Shown here: positions 16,494-25,460 of the stretch, one piece after another
How the letters are laid out: each line of letters starts with the position of its first letter
Numbering within the stretch: the first letter of the stretch is position 1
Assembly (NCBI GenBank): GCA_035527845.1
Contig: DATKZT010000018.1
Location: 21,741-85,740 of the forward strand
DNA length: 64,000 bases
Origin: JAUWKC01 sp035527845
Lineage (GTDB): Bacteria > Planctomycetota > Phycisphaerae > Sedimentisphaerales > Anaerobacaceae
Direction of reading: 5' to 3'
The notes under the pieces: model-generated
What the model was told of the DNA's origin: nothing
Database searches by the model: none
The model's input: the letters and a program-made list of their open reading frames with translations, nothing else
Position numbers and translations under genes: made by a program

Positions 16494-17009
16494 CTATGTG
16501 GCCAACGCCCTGAGTATCGCCGTGCAGAAAGCAGGCAGGTCGTCGGGCTTGCGCGAGGTAATCAGGTTCTCATCCACCACGCACTCGGCATCGACGTACT
16601 CCGCCCCGGCGTTCTTAATATCGTCTTTGATAGCCATAAAACACGTTGCCTTTTTGCCCTTGTAGATATTCGTACTGCACAGCAGCCACCCGCCGTGACA
16701 TATTGCAGCTATGACTTTGCCGGCGTTGACCATATCGTTGGCGAACTTTATAACATCTTCGCTTCGCCGCATGAAATCCGGGGCAAACCCGCCGGGTACA
16801 ATCATGCAGTCATAGTCGGCCGCGCCGGCCCGCCCGGCTGCAACATCCGACACGCACGGGTATCCTTCTTTGGAATGATACTCCTTTTTCGCCTCCGCTG
16901 CAACAAAATCAACCTTAAGACCCGCTTCCTTCAGCCGGTAATAGGGATACCAAACTTCGAGAACCTGATACATCTCGTCAACCATAATCGCTATCTTCTC
17001 CGTTTTCAT
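16494..17009 (-). CDS. DJ-1/PfpI-family protein
   Basis: 171 residues, the usual length for a PfpI/DJ-1 domain. The nucleophile elbow is A-A-I-C-H-G-G with Cys104 and His105. A P-G-G-F-A-P-D loop (residues 72-78) and an N-terminal I-A-I-M-V-D-E-M are also present. Members include peptidase-like, glyoxalase and chaperone enzymes, and the sequence does not decide between these. The start codon overlaps the stop of the upstream FGE-like/sialidase gene by one base (TAATG arrangement), implying translational coupling. Several Cys residues besides Cys104 are present (52, 68 and near the C-terminus). Confidence 0.88.
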   Translation of the reverse strand: MKTEKIAIMVDEMYQVLEVWYPYYRLKEAGLKVDFVAAEAKKEYHSKEGYPCVSDVAAGRAGAADYDCMIVPGGFAPDFMRRSEDVIKFANDMVNAGKVIAAICHGGWLLCSTNIYKGKKATCFMAIKDDIKNAGAEYVDAECVVDENLITSRKPDDLPAFCTAILRALAT

Positions 17010-18976
17010 TATTGTCTCTCCTGTTTCGGCGCCGGCATAGGCGTCTTGAGCCAGGCAAGGTTAAACGCATAGTGGTTCCAACTGCTGATAAGGTGTATCG
17101 CACCGTCCGGCGTCTGGATACCGGTCATATAACCTCTGGGCTCGGTGGTGGTCGGCCCCATCGTGAATTCGCGTCCGTCCATGGCCTTGGCAGGGCGCTC
17201 CGGGCCGTCGTCGGTAATCAGCCGGCGAATGGGCCAGGTTTCGCCCTCGTCGAAACTCAGGGCCCCGTACAGGCCCTTAACCTGCCGGAACTGGCCGGCC
17301 CCGTCGGTGATTGTCATGTCCTTCGTGAATGAAGCAAGGAACAAAGGCCCCTCTTTGAGTCGCAGAAAAACCAGCCGCTGCCCGCCGCCGATGGGTTGGA
17401 AGCCGCTGGCCTCGTACGTCCAGGATTCACCCATATCCGCAGAGATGCTTTTCGGCATTCGACCGTCTATGTTACTGTCCCTGCCGAGCGCCATCAGACG
17501 ACCGTCCGTCAGTTGCGTAATGCCGGCATGTATACCTGCTATCCTGCCCGGTGGCGTCCTCCACGTGCGGCCCTTATCCCGACTTATCCATATCGCGCTG
17601 CCTCTGCCGTCCTCGTGCCAGGGCCAATCAGAAGTGAATACGAGGCAGCCTTCATGGCTGACAAAGGCCGAGGCGATCGGCTGGTTCGATATGCCGCGCA
17701 CCGGATTTATCAGCCGCCCTTTCGACCAGGTGACACCGTTGTCTTTGGAAGTGCGCATGACAAGCGCAAGGTTCTTCCTGTAGCTATGGCCGGCGGATAG
17801 GCCGTTGAAATGATAAAGCGTACCCTCGCCGTCATTGAGCATCGCCGGCGCGTGGTCGTTGCGGTCAGGTGCATCCCAGAAAGGCGCCGCATCGTCCCAC
17901 TCTTTGGCCCCCTGCCGCAGCCTGCTCGCAACCACACAAAGCTCTCGCCCCCGCTCGCTGTTACACGAATACCATATTGCCAAAAGGTCCCCGTTGTCGC
18001 ACCACGTCAATGCCGGGTCGTGATTATGTCTCGAGAACATCGGCCCGTTCGAGCTCGCAGGAATTTTCACGTACTGCTGCGGGCCAAAGAAATAAGGTTC
18101 GGCCGGGTCAGGCCCCCTGCCCCAGTTGTGCGCCTGCTGCTTCACATCACTTGCCCAGAGTCCCGCCTCGACCACGGGCAGTGGTTCTCTCCCCGGCAAT
18201 TCACCTAACACTACACGGAATCCAATAAGCCAGTGCCTATCCTCCGGCATCGTCCCCTGCCGATTGGCCGAGCGCAGGAAACGCACTTCGGTGTTGTGGC
18301 TGCCGCCGCGCGTGACTCTGAAGTCGCTATCGGTCCGCCCCACCGGGTCGGTCTGCTCGCCTTTGTTGTATGGGCCGTACCAGTCATTACACCACTCCTC
18401 GACGTTGCCGTGCACGTCGTAGAGACCCCAGGGATTTGGCGGGGTCTGTGCGACGGTGAGGTCAACAGGCATTGGGTCCTGTGACCGTTCTTGCGACTTG
18501 AAGTAGACTTCGGGCAATCTATCGCCGGTATAGTAAGCTGTGGTCGTACCGGCACGGCAGGCATATTCCCATTCGGCCTCAGTGGGCAGCCGATATGGCA
18601 GACCTTCCTTCTCCGATAGCCACCGGCAGAACTTCATTGCATCATACCAGCTCACAAAGACCGCCGCTTCGTTATCGCCTTTTGAAAGACCCTCCCGACC
18701 GCGAAAGTCTTTGTGTGGGTGGTCAAACAGCTCATACTGAAGGTTTGTCACCTCAATGGCCGCGATATAGAACGGTTTTGAGATTCTTACCCTGTGAACG
18801 GGTCTTTCATCCCAGTCACCCCCCCGCCGTTGTCCCATTGCGAAGTCGCCAGGCTCGATCCGCACAAACTTCATACCCATGGTGTTGGTGAACGTTTTCT
18901 GTTCCGGCATCTCGCCGGCATTTAAGACCGCCAGGGTCGTCATTACGATTGTAATGACATTAAGACCATACTTCAT
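17009..18976 (-). CDS. Exported FGE-like domain fused to a sialidase-type beta-propeller (paralog A)
   Basis: 655 residues: a signal peptide (1-21), an FGE-sulfatase/SUMF1-like domain (about 28-262) and a sialidase-type propeller (about 295-650). The FGE-like part has F-V-S-W-Y-D-A-M-K-F-C-R-W-L, R-L-P-T-E-A-E-W-E-Y-A-C-R-A-G and G-N-V-E-E-W-C. The two catalytic cysteines of true FGEs are missing: the segment reads R-G-G-S-H-N-T-E-V-R-F-L-R-S-A-N-R. The propeller carries four Asp-box-like motifs, for example S-K-D-N-G-V-T-W and S-F-D-E-G-E-T-W. Sialidase folds cleave or bind acidic glycans, but the arginine triad was not located with confidence. It overlaps the DJ-1 gene by one base and follows paralog B after a 20-bp gap. 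Confidence 0.85.
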   Translation of the reverse strand: MKYGLNVITIVMTTLAVLNAGEMPEQKTFTNTMGMKFVRIEPGDFAMGQRRGGDWDERPVHRVRISKPFYIAAIEVTNLQYELFDHPHKDFRGREGLSKGDNEAAVFVSWYDAMKFCRWLSEKEGLPYRLPTEAEWEYACRAGTTTAYYTGDRLPEVYFKSQERSQDPMPVDLTVAQTPPNPWGLYDVHGNVEEWCNDWYGPYNKGEQTDPVGRTDSDFRVTRGGSHNTEVRFLRSANRQGTMPEDRHWLIGFRVVLGELPGREPLPVVEAGLWASDVKQQAHNWGRGPDPAEPYFFGPQQYVKIPASSNGPMFSRHNHDPALTWCDNGDLLAIWYSCNSERGRELCVVASRLRQGAKEWDDAAPFWDAPDRNDHAPAMLNDGEGTLYHFNGLSAGHSYRKNLALVMRTSKDNGVTWSKGRLINPVRGISNQPIASAFVSHEGCLVFTSDWPWHEDGRGSAIWISRDKGRTWRTPPGRIAGIHAGITQLTDGRLMALGRDSNIDGRMPKSISADMGESWTYEASGFQPIGGGQRLVFLRLKEGPLFLASFTKDMTITDGAGQFRQVKGLYGALSFDEGETWPIRRLITDDGPERPAKAMDGREFTMGPTTTEPRGYMTGIQTPDGAIHLISSWNHYAFNLAWLKTPMPAPKQERQ

Positions 18977-18996
18977 ATCGTGGCTCCTCGGCGGTA

Positions 18997-21081
18997 TTAG
19001 TTTGCTATTTGTTCATCGCCCATTTGTGCTGGTGTTTTCAGCCAGGCCAGATTGAATCGGTAATGCAGGCCGCTGGAAATCAGATGGATGACGTTGTCCG
19101 GCGACTGAGTGATAGCCAGATAGCCAAGCGGTTCGGCATGAGTATCATCCATAATGAAATCCTGGGTCCACGCTTCGCCGTTCAGTTTTTGCACCGGCCC
19201 ACCGGCTGTAAGCAGCTTCTTTACCGGCCAGGTCTTGCCCTCATCGAAACTCACCGCGCCAAACATTCCATAGACCCGTCGCTCCTTTCCGGCCGCATCC
19301 TTAATCAGAATACCCTTTTCCGAAAGCGTTCTCGGTCGGGGCTTATCCAATATCACCTGCTCGTAATCTGCCGTATCCGTGAAAGTCACGTGCAGAATCG
19401 GCCCCTCGCGAAGCCGCAGCAATACCGCGCGCTGGCCGCCGCTGACAGGCGGAAATTCGGTCGCCGAATACTCCCACGTCTTGCCCATATCCTTCGACAA
19501 ACTCATCGGCATCAGCCCATCTATAGGCTTGCCTCGACCGAAGGCCATAAGGCTGCCGTCGGCCAGTTGCAGCGCCGCGGCATGTGTTCCGCGTATGTTG
19601 CCGTCCGAGACATTATTGGTGACCATTTGCCAGCTTCGGCCGCCGTCGGGGCTAAGATACAGACCCGTCCCGCCCGGCGCATCCGCCGGAAAAATGAGAA
19701 ATCCTTCCTTGGTTCTTGATATGCCCATGTGCGCAATGTAGCGCCCGTGTTCGGGGTCAACCAGGCGCGGGTACGACCACGTGGCCCCGTTATCGTTGCT
19801 CACCCGCAGGACCAGCGCCAGCTTTGACCACCAGCCGTCTGTACCGAGGCCGTTGAGATGAAGAATCTTTCCATTGCCGTCGTTGTAGAGGCCGGTGCCG
19901 TGCTCGTTGCGGTCGCGGGCGTTGAAGAACGCCGAGGCCTCGTCCCATTCACCGGCGGCCCGTCGAAACCGGCTGGCCACAATCCCTAATTCCCTGCCGC
20001 GCTCACGCGCACAACTGAACCACGCCGCCAGCAGGTCGCCGTTGTCACACCAGGTTATACTCGGCACGTGGTTATGGAAAAAGAACAGAACCGACTCAGG
20101 GTCTTTTGGTTTTAGTACATATTTGACAGGCCCTTTGAAATAGGGCTTGCTCGTATCGGGGCCTTTGGACCAGTCGTACGGCTTCTGGCTGATATTGCGG
20201 GTGTTGAGCGCCGCCGGCTCCGCCGCCAGCGGTTCTGTGTTCGGCAACTCACCCTGCACGACGCGAAAGCCGATTAGCCAGTGTTTATCCTCAGGCAAGG
20301 TGCTCATGCGGTTGGCCGAGCGTAGTGACTTCAGATAGACATTGTGGCTTCCCCCGCGGACAACCCTCCACAAGCCGGCCTTGCGTCCGACAGGGTCTCT
20401 CTGCTCACCCGGTTCGTAGGCACCGTATAAATCATAACACCACTCCTCGACGTTGCCGTGCATATCGTACAGGCCCCAGGCGTTCGGCGGCGCGACGCCG
20501 ACCCGCGTCGATACCTTATCAGGCCGGCTCTTATGCTTTTGTGATTTCTGATAAACCTCCGGCAGGTCGTCGCCCGTATTGAACCGCGTCGTGGTCCCCG
20601 CCCGGCAGGCGTATTCCCACTCCGCCTCGGTTGGCAAACGATAGGCCAGTTTTTCTTTCTTCGAAAGCCATTCACAAAAAGCTGCTGCCTCGTGCCAGCT
20701 AACATCAACCACCGCTTCGTCGTCTTCGTTTGATAGCCCCTTTACGCCGCGAAGTTGCCGGTGTTCGGGGTCGAACTGCTCGTATTGGGCGTTTGTCACC
20801 TCCGTTGCCGACATATAGAAGGGTTTGCTTATGGTCACTCTGTGCACAGGCTGCTCATCCAATTCGCCGCCCATAAACTGTCTGTCACCGTATGTCTGCG
20901 TAATGCTCTTGCCGTTCGCTTCGCGCTCCTGCCCCATCATGAAGCTGCCCGCCTCGATGCGGACAAGCTTCATACCGACACCGTTTGTGAACTCGTTACC
21001 TGTCGGACCCTCAGCCGCACACACAGAAAAAACCGATGCGGCCGCCACCACTAAACACATCAACCTTGCCATACGAACCAT
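18997..21081 (-). CDS. Exported FGE-like domain fused to a sialidase-type beta-propeller (paralog B)
   Basis: 694 residues from ATG 21081, which sits 9 nt after GGAG; a GTG two codons upstream is only 3 nt from it. Signal peptide ends near C-A-A-E-G (about residue 24). The FGE-like domain (about 28-285) has V-S-W-H-E-A-A-A-F-C-E-W-L and G-N-V-E-E-W-C but no catalytic cysteines (G-G-S-H-N-V-Y-L-K-S-L-R). The propeller (about 315-690) has Asp-box motifs such as S-N-D-N-G-A-T-W, S-K-D-M-G-K-T-W and S-F-D-E-G-K-T-W. It is homologous over its whole length to paralog A just downstream and to paralogs C and D near 50-54 kb. It is the fourth gene of the minus-strand unit. Confidence 0.85.
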   Translation of the reverse strand: MVRMARLMCLVVAAASVFSVCAAEGPTGNEFTNGVGMKLVRIEAGSFMMGQEREANGKSITQTYGDRQFMGGELDEQPVHRVTISKPFYMSATEVTNAQYEQFDPEHRQLRGVKGLSNEDDEAVVDVSWHEAAAFCEWLSKKEKLAYRLPTEAEWEYACRAGTTTRFNTGDDLPEVYQKSQKHKSRPDKVSTRVGVAPPNAWGLYDMHGNVEEWCYDLYGAYEPGEQRDPVGRKAGLWRVVRGGSHNVYLKSLRSANRMSTLPEDKHWLIGFRVVQGELPNTEPLAAEPAALNTRNISQKPYDWSKGPDTSKPYFKGPVKYVLKPKDPESVLFFFHNHVPSITWCDNGDLLAAWFSCARERGRELGIVASRFRRAAGEWDEASAFFNARDRNEHGTGLYNDGNGKILHLNGLGTDGWWSKLALVLRVSNDNGATWSYPRLVDPEHGRYIAHMGISRTKEGFLIFPADAPGGTGLYLSPDGGRSWQMVTNNVSDGNIRGTHAAALQLADGSLMAFGRGKPIDGLMPMSLSKDMGKTWEYSATEFPPVSGGQRAVLLRLREGPILHVTFTDTADYEQVILDKPRPRTLSEKGILIKDAAGKERRVYGMFGAVSFDEGKTWPVKKLLTAGGPVQKLNGEAWTQDFIMDDTHAEPLGYLAITQSPDNVIHLISSGLHYRFNLAWLKTPAQMGDEQIAN

Positions 21082-21157
21082 CTGCACCTTCTCCTTTCTG
21101 TTCTTGCGTGCATCGGCTAATCTTAACCAACATTGTGCAATCTGATTATATTGTTTT

Positions 21158-22525
21158 TCACACCGCTAACCTTGCACCTCGCCGCTCAACAATCTTTCGC
21201 ACGTCCGCTGGGTCAAGCTGCCGCGGGTCACATCTTTTCTGCGTGCTCATCGCGGCCGCGATTCCCGCCGCCTGCCCCATCATCGAAGCCGATGTGCTCA
21301 CCCGAGCCGACGAAAGAGCCAGCTGGTCGGCCGAGAAGCACCGCCCTGCCATCATCAGGTTCCTGCCGTCCCTCGCAATCAGACTTCGAAGCGGTATCTG
21401 ATATGGGGGAACCTCTCGCTCCTTCTTGGAAAGAATGTATGTCCTCTTCTCATCGTCCGGTTTATGGGCATCGAGGTAAAACATCCCCCGTGCCACGCCG
21501 TCTTCAAAGGCCCTGCCGGCCCGCAGGTCCTTCACCTTAAGAACATAGTCACCCACTATGCGACACCCCTCCCGAATCCCGATGATTGGCGAACAGTGGT
21601 CGAGCAGCCACGGTTTCTTCTCAACGCGCTGATAATAGTCGAGCACCTCCATCATTCGCCTCCGCGCCTGAATTTCCGCGGCCGTAAGGCTCTCGGTATC
21701 AGTCGAATCAAACATCGGTATCTTTATCTTCAGCGCGTCGCTGCCCGGCCCGTTCGGCCACTTGCTTGTCATGGGCAATTCCTCTTTCGAACGGACCGGC
21801 TCGAACCAGCCCTCGGGCAATTGTGCTCGCGCGTGTTGCGGTTCCACGTGGCGAACAAAGTACATCATCGACATAGGCAATTGCAGGTGATCCCGCTCGC
21901 GGCCCTTCATTATCTTGAAACCCGCCGCCCGCGCCACATCGGCGTCGCCGGTGCAGTCTATGAACTGCCGGGCACGAACGGCCTCGGGACCGGATTTGCC
22001 GCAGATGATGCACTCGCTAATCCGGCCATTCTTCACGCGAACATCCGCGAATCGTGTGTGCAGCAGAAGCTTGACCTTCCGGCGGAGCAGCAGCTCCTGC
22101 AGCACTAACGCCAGAATCTCGTGGTCGAACACTGTCTTAGGCAGCGAAATTGCGCCGAACCTGGCCAGGTCCGCAAGGATTTCATCGAAGACCTCCCCCT
22201 GTCCTTCTATCTGACCGCAGAAGTTCGCCACGCCGCCGGACGTCATATTACCGCCGGTCACAGCGAAACGCTCGACCAGAATAACCTTGGCACCCGAGCG
22301 AGCGGCGGCACACGCGCCGGATACGCCTGCAATCCCCCCTCCTATCACCGCCACATCCGCCTCGTAGCGGACGGGCACTTGCCTGCGCCATTCTATCTCA
22401 GAAGCTGATGAGCCGCTTCTTACATCACCCGACTGTGCCTGGCTGCTCTCCGGCCCATCGGCGCCGCCGGATGCGACCCACCCGGCGGCACCCGCCGCCA
22501 ATTTCATGAACCTGCGACGTTCCAT
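21158..22525 (-). CDS. Exported FAD-dependent oxidoreductase (FAD_oxidored family)
   Basis: 455 residues. The N-terminus R-R-R-F-M-K-L-A-A-G-A-A-G-W looks like a Tat signal, consistent with export of a folded flavoprotein. The dinucleotide-binding motif V-I-G-G-G-I-A-G-V-S-G lies at about 60-70, followed by a basic/acidic L-V-E-R end of strand 2. Later family motifs are D-C-T-G-D-A-D-V-A-R and I-G-I-R-E-G-C-R, plus a C-terminal A-S-M-M-G-Q-A-A-G-I-A-A-A. Members of this family occur in polysaccharide-degradation loci of planctomycetes and Bacteroidetes, usually with unknown substrate. It starts 12 bp after the small upstream gene and precedes the two FGE-like/sialidase fusions. Confidence 0.87.
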   Translation of the reverse strand: MERRRFMKLAAGAAGWVASGGADGPESSQAQSGDVRSGSSASEIEWRRQVPVRYEADVAVIGGGIAGVSGACAAARSGAKVILVERFAVTGGNMTSGGVANFCGQIEGQGEVFDEILADLARFGAISLPKTVFDHEILALVLQELLLRRKVKLLLHTRFADVRVKNGRISECIICGKSGPEAVRARQFIDCTGDADVARAAGFKIMKGRERDHLQLPMSMMYFVRHVEPQHARAQLPEGWFEPVRSKEELPMTSKWPNGPGSDALKIKIPMFDSTDTESLTAAEIQARRRMMEVLDYYQRVEKKPWLLDHCSPIIGIREGCRIVGDYVLKVKDLRAGRAFEDGVARGMFYLDAHKPDDEKRTYILSKKEREVPPYQIPLRSLIARDGRNLMMAGRCFSADQLALSSARVSTSASMMGQAAGIAAAMSTQKRCDPRQLDPADVRKIVERRGARLAV

Positions 22526-22537
22526 GCTACAATATCC

Positions 22538-22804
22538 TCAGACAATTTGATTCTTATGCCTCTCAATGAATTCGCGTATCTCCGGACGGATGAATATGCT
22601 TTCGATATCAACAACCCTCGCCACGGCCTCGGCGCACATTGCCGCCATTTCCGCTGAAGTCGCCTGCGTATCCGAGAAGAACAGCTTCTCGCCCCTGACA
22701 GTGCACAGTCCCCCGCCGCTGCCCCCGAGAGGCTCACTGCGGACCTTTACGCCGTTCGCCTCCAGCAGCGCCAAAAGCTCTTCCAATATCCTTTGCTCAT
22801 TCAT
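22538..22804 (-). CDS. Conserved-looking small protein of unknown function (88 residues)
   Basis: Short soluble protein: an N-terminal helix (E-Q-R-I-L-E-E-L-L-A-L-L-E-A-N-G-V), a Gly-rich loop G-G-S-G-G-G-L-C, and two further helices. No signal peptide, membrane segment or named domain is recognised. Its start overlaps the stop of the 167-residue gene upstream by 4 bp, and 12 bp separate it from the FAD oxidoreductase, so it is part of the same transcript. The Gly-rich C-T-V-R-G-E-K-L-F-F-S-D-T pattern looks like a small alpha/beta fold. Coupling with both neighbours suggests a shared task, but I cannot name one. Confidence 0.7.
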   Translation of the reverse strand: MNEQRILEELLALLEANGVKVRSEPLGGSGGGLCTVRGEKLFFSDTQATSAEMAAMCAEAVARVVDIESIFIRPEIREFIERHKNQIV

Positions 22805-23304
22805 CGTACGTCTATCTCCGGCTCCTTTACCTCCAGAACCCGCGGCACCTTAAAATGAGCAAAATTAATTTCCACCACCGGCTCACCGGCAAAGGCCTTC
22901 CCCGCTTCCTTGCTGTACAAAACAGTGGGTCGGAAAAAGACCCAATGAAAATGTTCCGTCACTGGCACGAAGTCGGCTTTTTTGCCGTCCTCACGTATGG
23001 GTTTCAGATGCTCGATGATTTTCTCAATAAGACCCACAAAATAAAACGACCCGTCGTACAAGTGCCAGCCGGGACTCTCTCTCCAAACGTGGCTCAAGTG
23101 AACCTCTTTCCTGTAATCGATGCCCAGCTTATCGAAGACTCGCAGCGCTTCTTCAGGATAGAACTTCTCCCGAACTTGGACAAAATTATCACAGGCCTCG
23201 CAATCACATCTGTCAGAGTCTCCATTTTCGATCTGCCTATACGCCTGCCGAGTGGCTTCTGCGTCGTATTTCACAATCCACGGCCCAATCTGCAGCGTCT
23301 CCAT
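22801..23304 (-). CDS. Unknown protein with a compact cysteine motif (167 residues)
   Basis: Soluble protein and first gene of the minus-strand unit. A Cys cluster C-D-C-E-A-C-D-N-F lies at about residues 33-41 and could bind a metal. A His-rich stretch (V-T-E-H-F-H-W-V-F-F) lies near residue 120. The C-terminus is beta-rich. No signal peptide. I do not recognise the family. It is coupled to the 88-residue protein by a 4-bp overlap. The divergent histidine kinase gene starts 73 bp away, so the short intergenic space must hold both promoters. Confidence 0.68.
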   Translation of the reverse strand: METLQIGPWIVKYDAEATRQAYRQIENGDSDRCDCEACDNFVQVREKFYPEEALRVFDKLGIDYRKEVHLSHVWRESPGWHLYDGSFYFVGLIEKIIEHLKPIREDGKKADFVPVTEHFHWVFFRPTVLYSKEAGKAFAGEPVVEINFAHFKVPRVLEVKEPEIDVR

Positions 23305-23377
23305 ACCCCTCTTTGCTCAAGGAAAACACACGCAATAGTCGATATAACTACTTGTACGACAACACCTTCAGAATGTA

Positions 23378-24202
23378 ATGGCAATTGCTGGATTCTACAG
23401 CAGGAGCAGACAATTGACAAGGGTAATCGACAAACGCCGTTCTCTGCACAAGCTTCTGGCCTCTGAGCAGCAGGAGCTCGAGAGCCTCAAATCAGAATTC
23501 AGCCGGCTTCAGGCGCTGTCCAACATCGGCACCGCCGCCTGCATGATAGGCCACGAGATAAACAACCTGCTTGCCCCCGTGGGCAGCTATGCGGCGCTCG
23601 CGCTGAAAAATCCCGACGACAAGGCCCTGATAGAAAAGGCGCTCCAGAAAGCCGTGCGAAACGCCGAGCGGGCATCGAAGATTATGGAGAGCATGTTCGG
23701 TTTGGCAAATGGCGAAAACCAGCAGAAAAAAGACGCCTGCCTCGTCCTGCTAATCGAGGAGGTTTTCAACTGCCTCACCCGAGATTTTGCCAGGGACGGC
23801 ATAACGGTAAATCTAAGAATTCCCGAAGGCCTGACGGTCTGGGCTGTGCCGGTTCAAATTCAGCAGGTTCTAATAAACCTGATTCTTAACGCCCGACAGG
23901 CCATGCTGGGCCACGGCGGCGTCCTGACCATCAGGGCCGTGGAAAAGACAGACACTGTTCATATAGATGTTATCGACACCGGATGCGGAATCGAACCTGC
24001 TAATCTGACTGATATTTTCGAACCCTTCTACACCACCAAAACCGCCGACAAGCCGGCATCCAAACACCCAGCCTCCGGTCTGGGGCTCGCTTTCTGCAAA
24101 AAGGTAGTAGAGTCTCACGGCGGCTCCATCTCCGTCCAGTCCAGGCCCGCCCGCGGAACCACCTTTACCATTACCTTGCCCAAGAAGGGCGCCGGGTTAT
24201 AA
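23378..24202 (+). CDS. Soluble sensor histidine kinase
   Basis: 274 residues without a membrane helix or recognised sensor domain. A coiled N-terminus (about 15-48) precedes the H-box G-H-E-I-N-N-L-L-A-P with His59. The HATPase domain follows: N-box L-I-L-N-A-R-Q-A-M, G1 D-T-G-C-G-I, F-box F-E-P-F-Y-T-T-K and G2 G-L-G-L-A-F-C-K-K-V. All catalytic boxes are present. Signals must come through a partner or the coiled segment. It is divergent from the unit ending in the CheY-like regulator at 15991 and heads a plus-strand group with the CNNM genes (7-bp gap to the next gene). Confidence 0.88.
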   Translation: MAIAGFYSRSRQLTRVIDKRRSLHKLLASEQQELESLKSEFSRLQALSNIGTAACMIGHEINNLLAPVGSYAALALKNPDDKALIEKALQKAVRNAERASKIMESMFGLANGENQQKKDACLVLLIEEVFNCLTRDFARDGITVNLRIPEGLTVWAVPVQIQQVLINLILNARQAMLGHGGVLTIRAVEKTDTVHIDVIDTGCGIEPANLTDIFEPFYTTKTADKPASKHPASGLGLAFCKKVVESHGGSISVQSRPARGTTFTITLPKKGAGL

Positions 24203-24209
24203 TACCAAC

Positions 24210-25460
24210 GTGGCTAAGTACGGCGGCCATATCGTTCTGATGCTGTTTCTGCTTGCCGGTTCCGCCTTCTTCTCCGGCGCTGAAACCGCTTTCTTTAACC
24301 TCTCGCGCCGCCAAAAAAACCTCCTGCTGAAATCTTCGCACAAGCTGAACCAGCTTGCCGCCAGGCTCTCCAACCAGCCCGGACACATCCTGAGCTGCCT
24401 GTTGCTCGGAAATATGACTGTGAATGTCCTGTTTTTTGCCGTCGGCAGCACCCTTACCGCCGCCATTGGCCGGCAAAGCGTCGTCGCCGCCGCTACCAGC
24501 GCCCTGCTTACATTCGCCGCGCTCGTTTTGTTCGGCGAAATACTGCCCAAATCTTTGGCCTATGCAAATTCCAAATCCTTCAGCATAGCCGCCGCCCTGC
24601 CGGTTCTGTTGTCCCTGCGAGTCTTCAAACCCATTGTATACGTATTACGGCTCCTGTTTGTAGAACCCACGCTGCGCCTAATCCTGGGCCCCGCCAAACA
24701 ACCCAGCCCCGTCACCACTTCCGAGTTCAAAGCCCTTATCGACCAGGTACGAAAACGTGGCCTCCTCACACCCGATGAAAACAAGCTGCTGACCGAAATT
24801 ATCGAGCTCGGCTTCCTCAAAGTCCGACACGTTATGCAACCCAGGGTCGATATGATTGCATGCGCCGTCACCGACCACAGGCAGCAGGCCCTTGAGATTA
24901 TGCAGAAAAATCACTCCACAAAACTGCCCGTATATGTCCGATCCGTCGACAACATTGTCGGCCTGGTTCACCTGCGACAGCTTCTGCTTCACCCCGACAC
25001 CTCGCTGGACAAGCTTGTTCAGCAGGTCCACTTCGTACCCGAGCAAAAAACCGTCGAATCCCTCCTCGAATTCTTCCGCCGGTCCCATACCGACTTCGCA
25101 ATAGTTGTCGATGAATACGGCGGCATCGCCGGGTCCGTTCGCCTCGAGGATATTGCCGAAGAGCTGCTCGGCCCCATCGAAACTGCCGACGAAATCCAGC
25201 CTATTAAGGCAACAGGTCCCTTTGAATACAGGCTCACCGGTAATCTCGCCGTCCACGATTGGGCCGAAGTCCTCGGCATCCAACTCGAAGATGCACCGTG
25301 CTCCACACTCGGCGGCCTGGTCACTGCGCTGCTCGGGAAAATACCCAAAAGCGGCGATGTGGCTTACCTTAAGAATCTCAAATTCACCGTCGAACAGGTT
25401 AGAAAGAACAGAATTGAAACTTTAATCTTAACTCTGGAGCAAATCAAGGGCGATGGTTAG
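24210..25460 (+). CDS. CNNM/CorC-family membrane protein with CBS pair
   Basis: 416 residues from GTG 24210. Order: a CNNM (DUF21) membrane domain (about 1-180; S-G-A-E-T-A-F-F-N-L-S-R, L-F-G-E-I-L-P-K-S-L-A), a tandem CBS domain (about 200-320; V-M-Q-P-R-V-D-M, then I-V-V-D-E-Y-G-G-I-A-G) and a C-terminal CorC/HlyC transporter-associated domain (about 335-415). CNNM/CorC proteins mediate Na+-coupled Mg2+ efflux, and CBS pairs bind adenine nucleotides. The length fits the family. It overlaps a second CNNM gene by 8 bp, so the pair may work together, perhaps as a heterodimer; that last point is inference. Confidence 0.92.
   Translation: MAKYGGHIVLMLFLLAGSAFFSGAETAFFNLSRRQKNLLLKSSHKLNQLAARLSNQPGHILSCLLLGNMTVNVLFFAVGSTLTAAIGRQSVVAAATSALLTFAALVLFGEILPKSLAYANSKSFSIAAALPVLLSLRVFKPIVYVLRLLFVEPTLRLILGPAKQPSPVTTSEFKALIDQVRKRGLLTPDENKLLTEIIELGFLKVRHVMQPRVDMIACAVTDHRQQALEIMQKNHSTKLPVYVRSVDNIVGLVHLRQLLLHPDTSLDKLVQQVHFVPEQKTVESLLEFFRRSHTDFAIVVDEYGGIAGSVRLEDIAEELLGPIETADEIQPIKATGPFEYRLTGNLAVHDWAEVLGIQLEDAPCSTLGGLVTALLGKIPKSGDVAYLKNLKFTVEQVRKNRIETLILTLEQIKGDG

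Noticed and set aside
17009..21081. Idea that the FGE-like proteins mature the local sulfatase
   Set aside because: All four lack both catalytic cysteines of formylglycine-generating enzymes.
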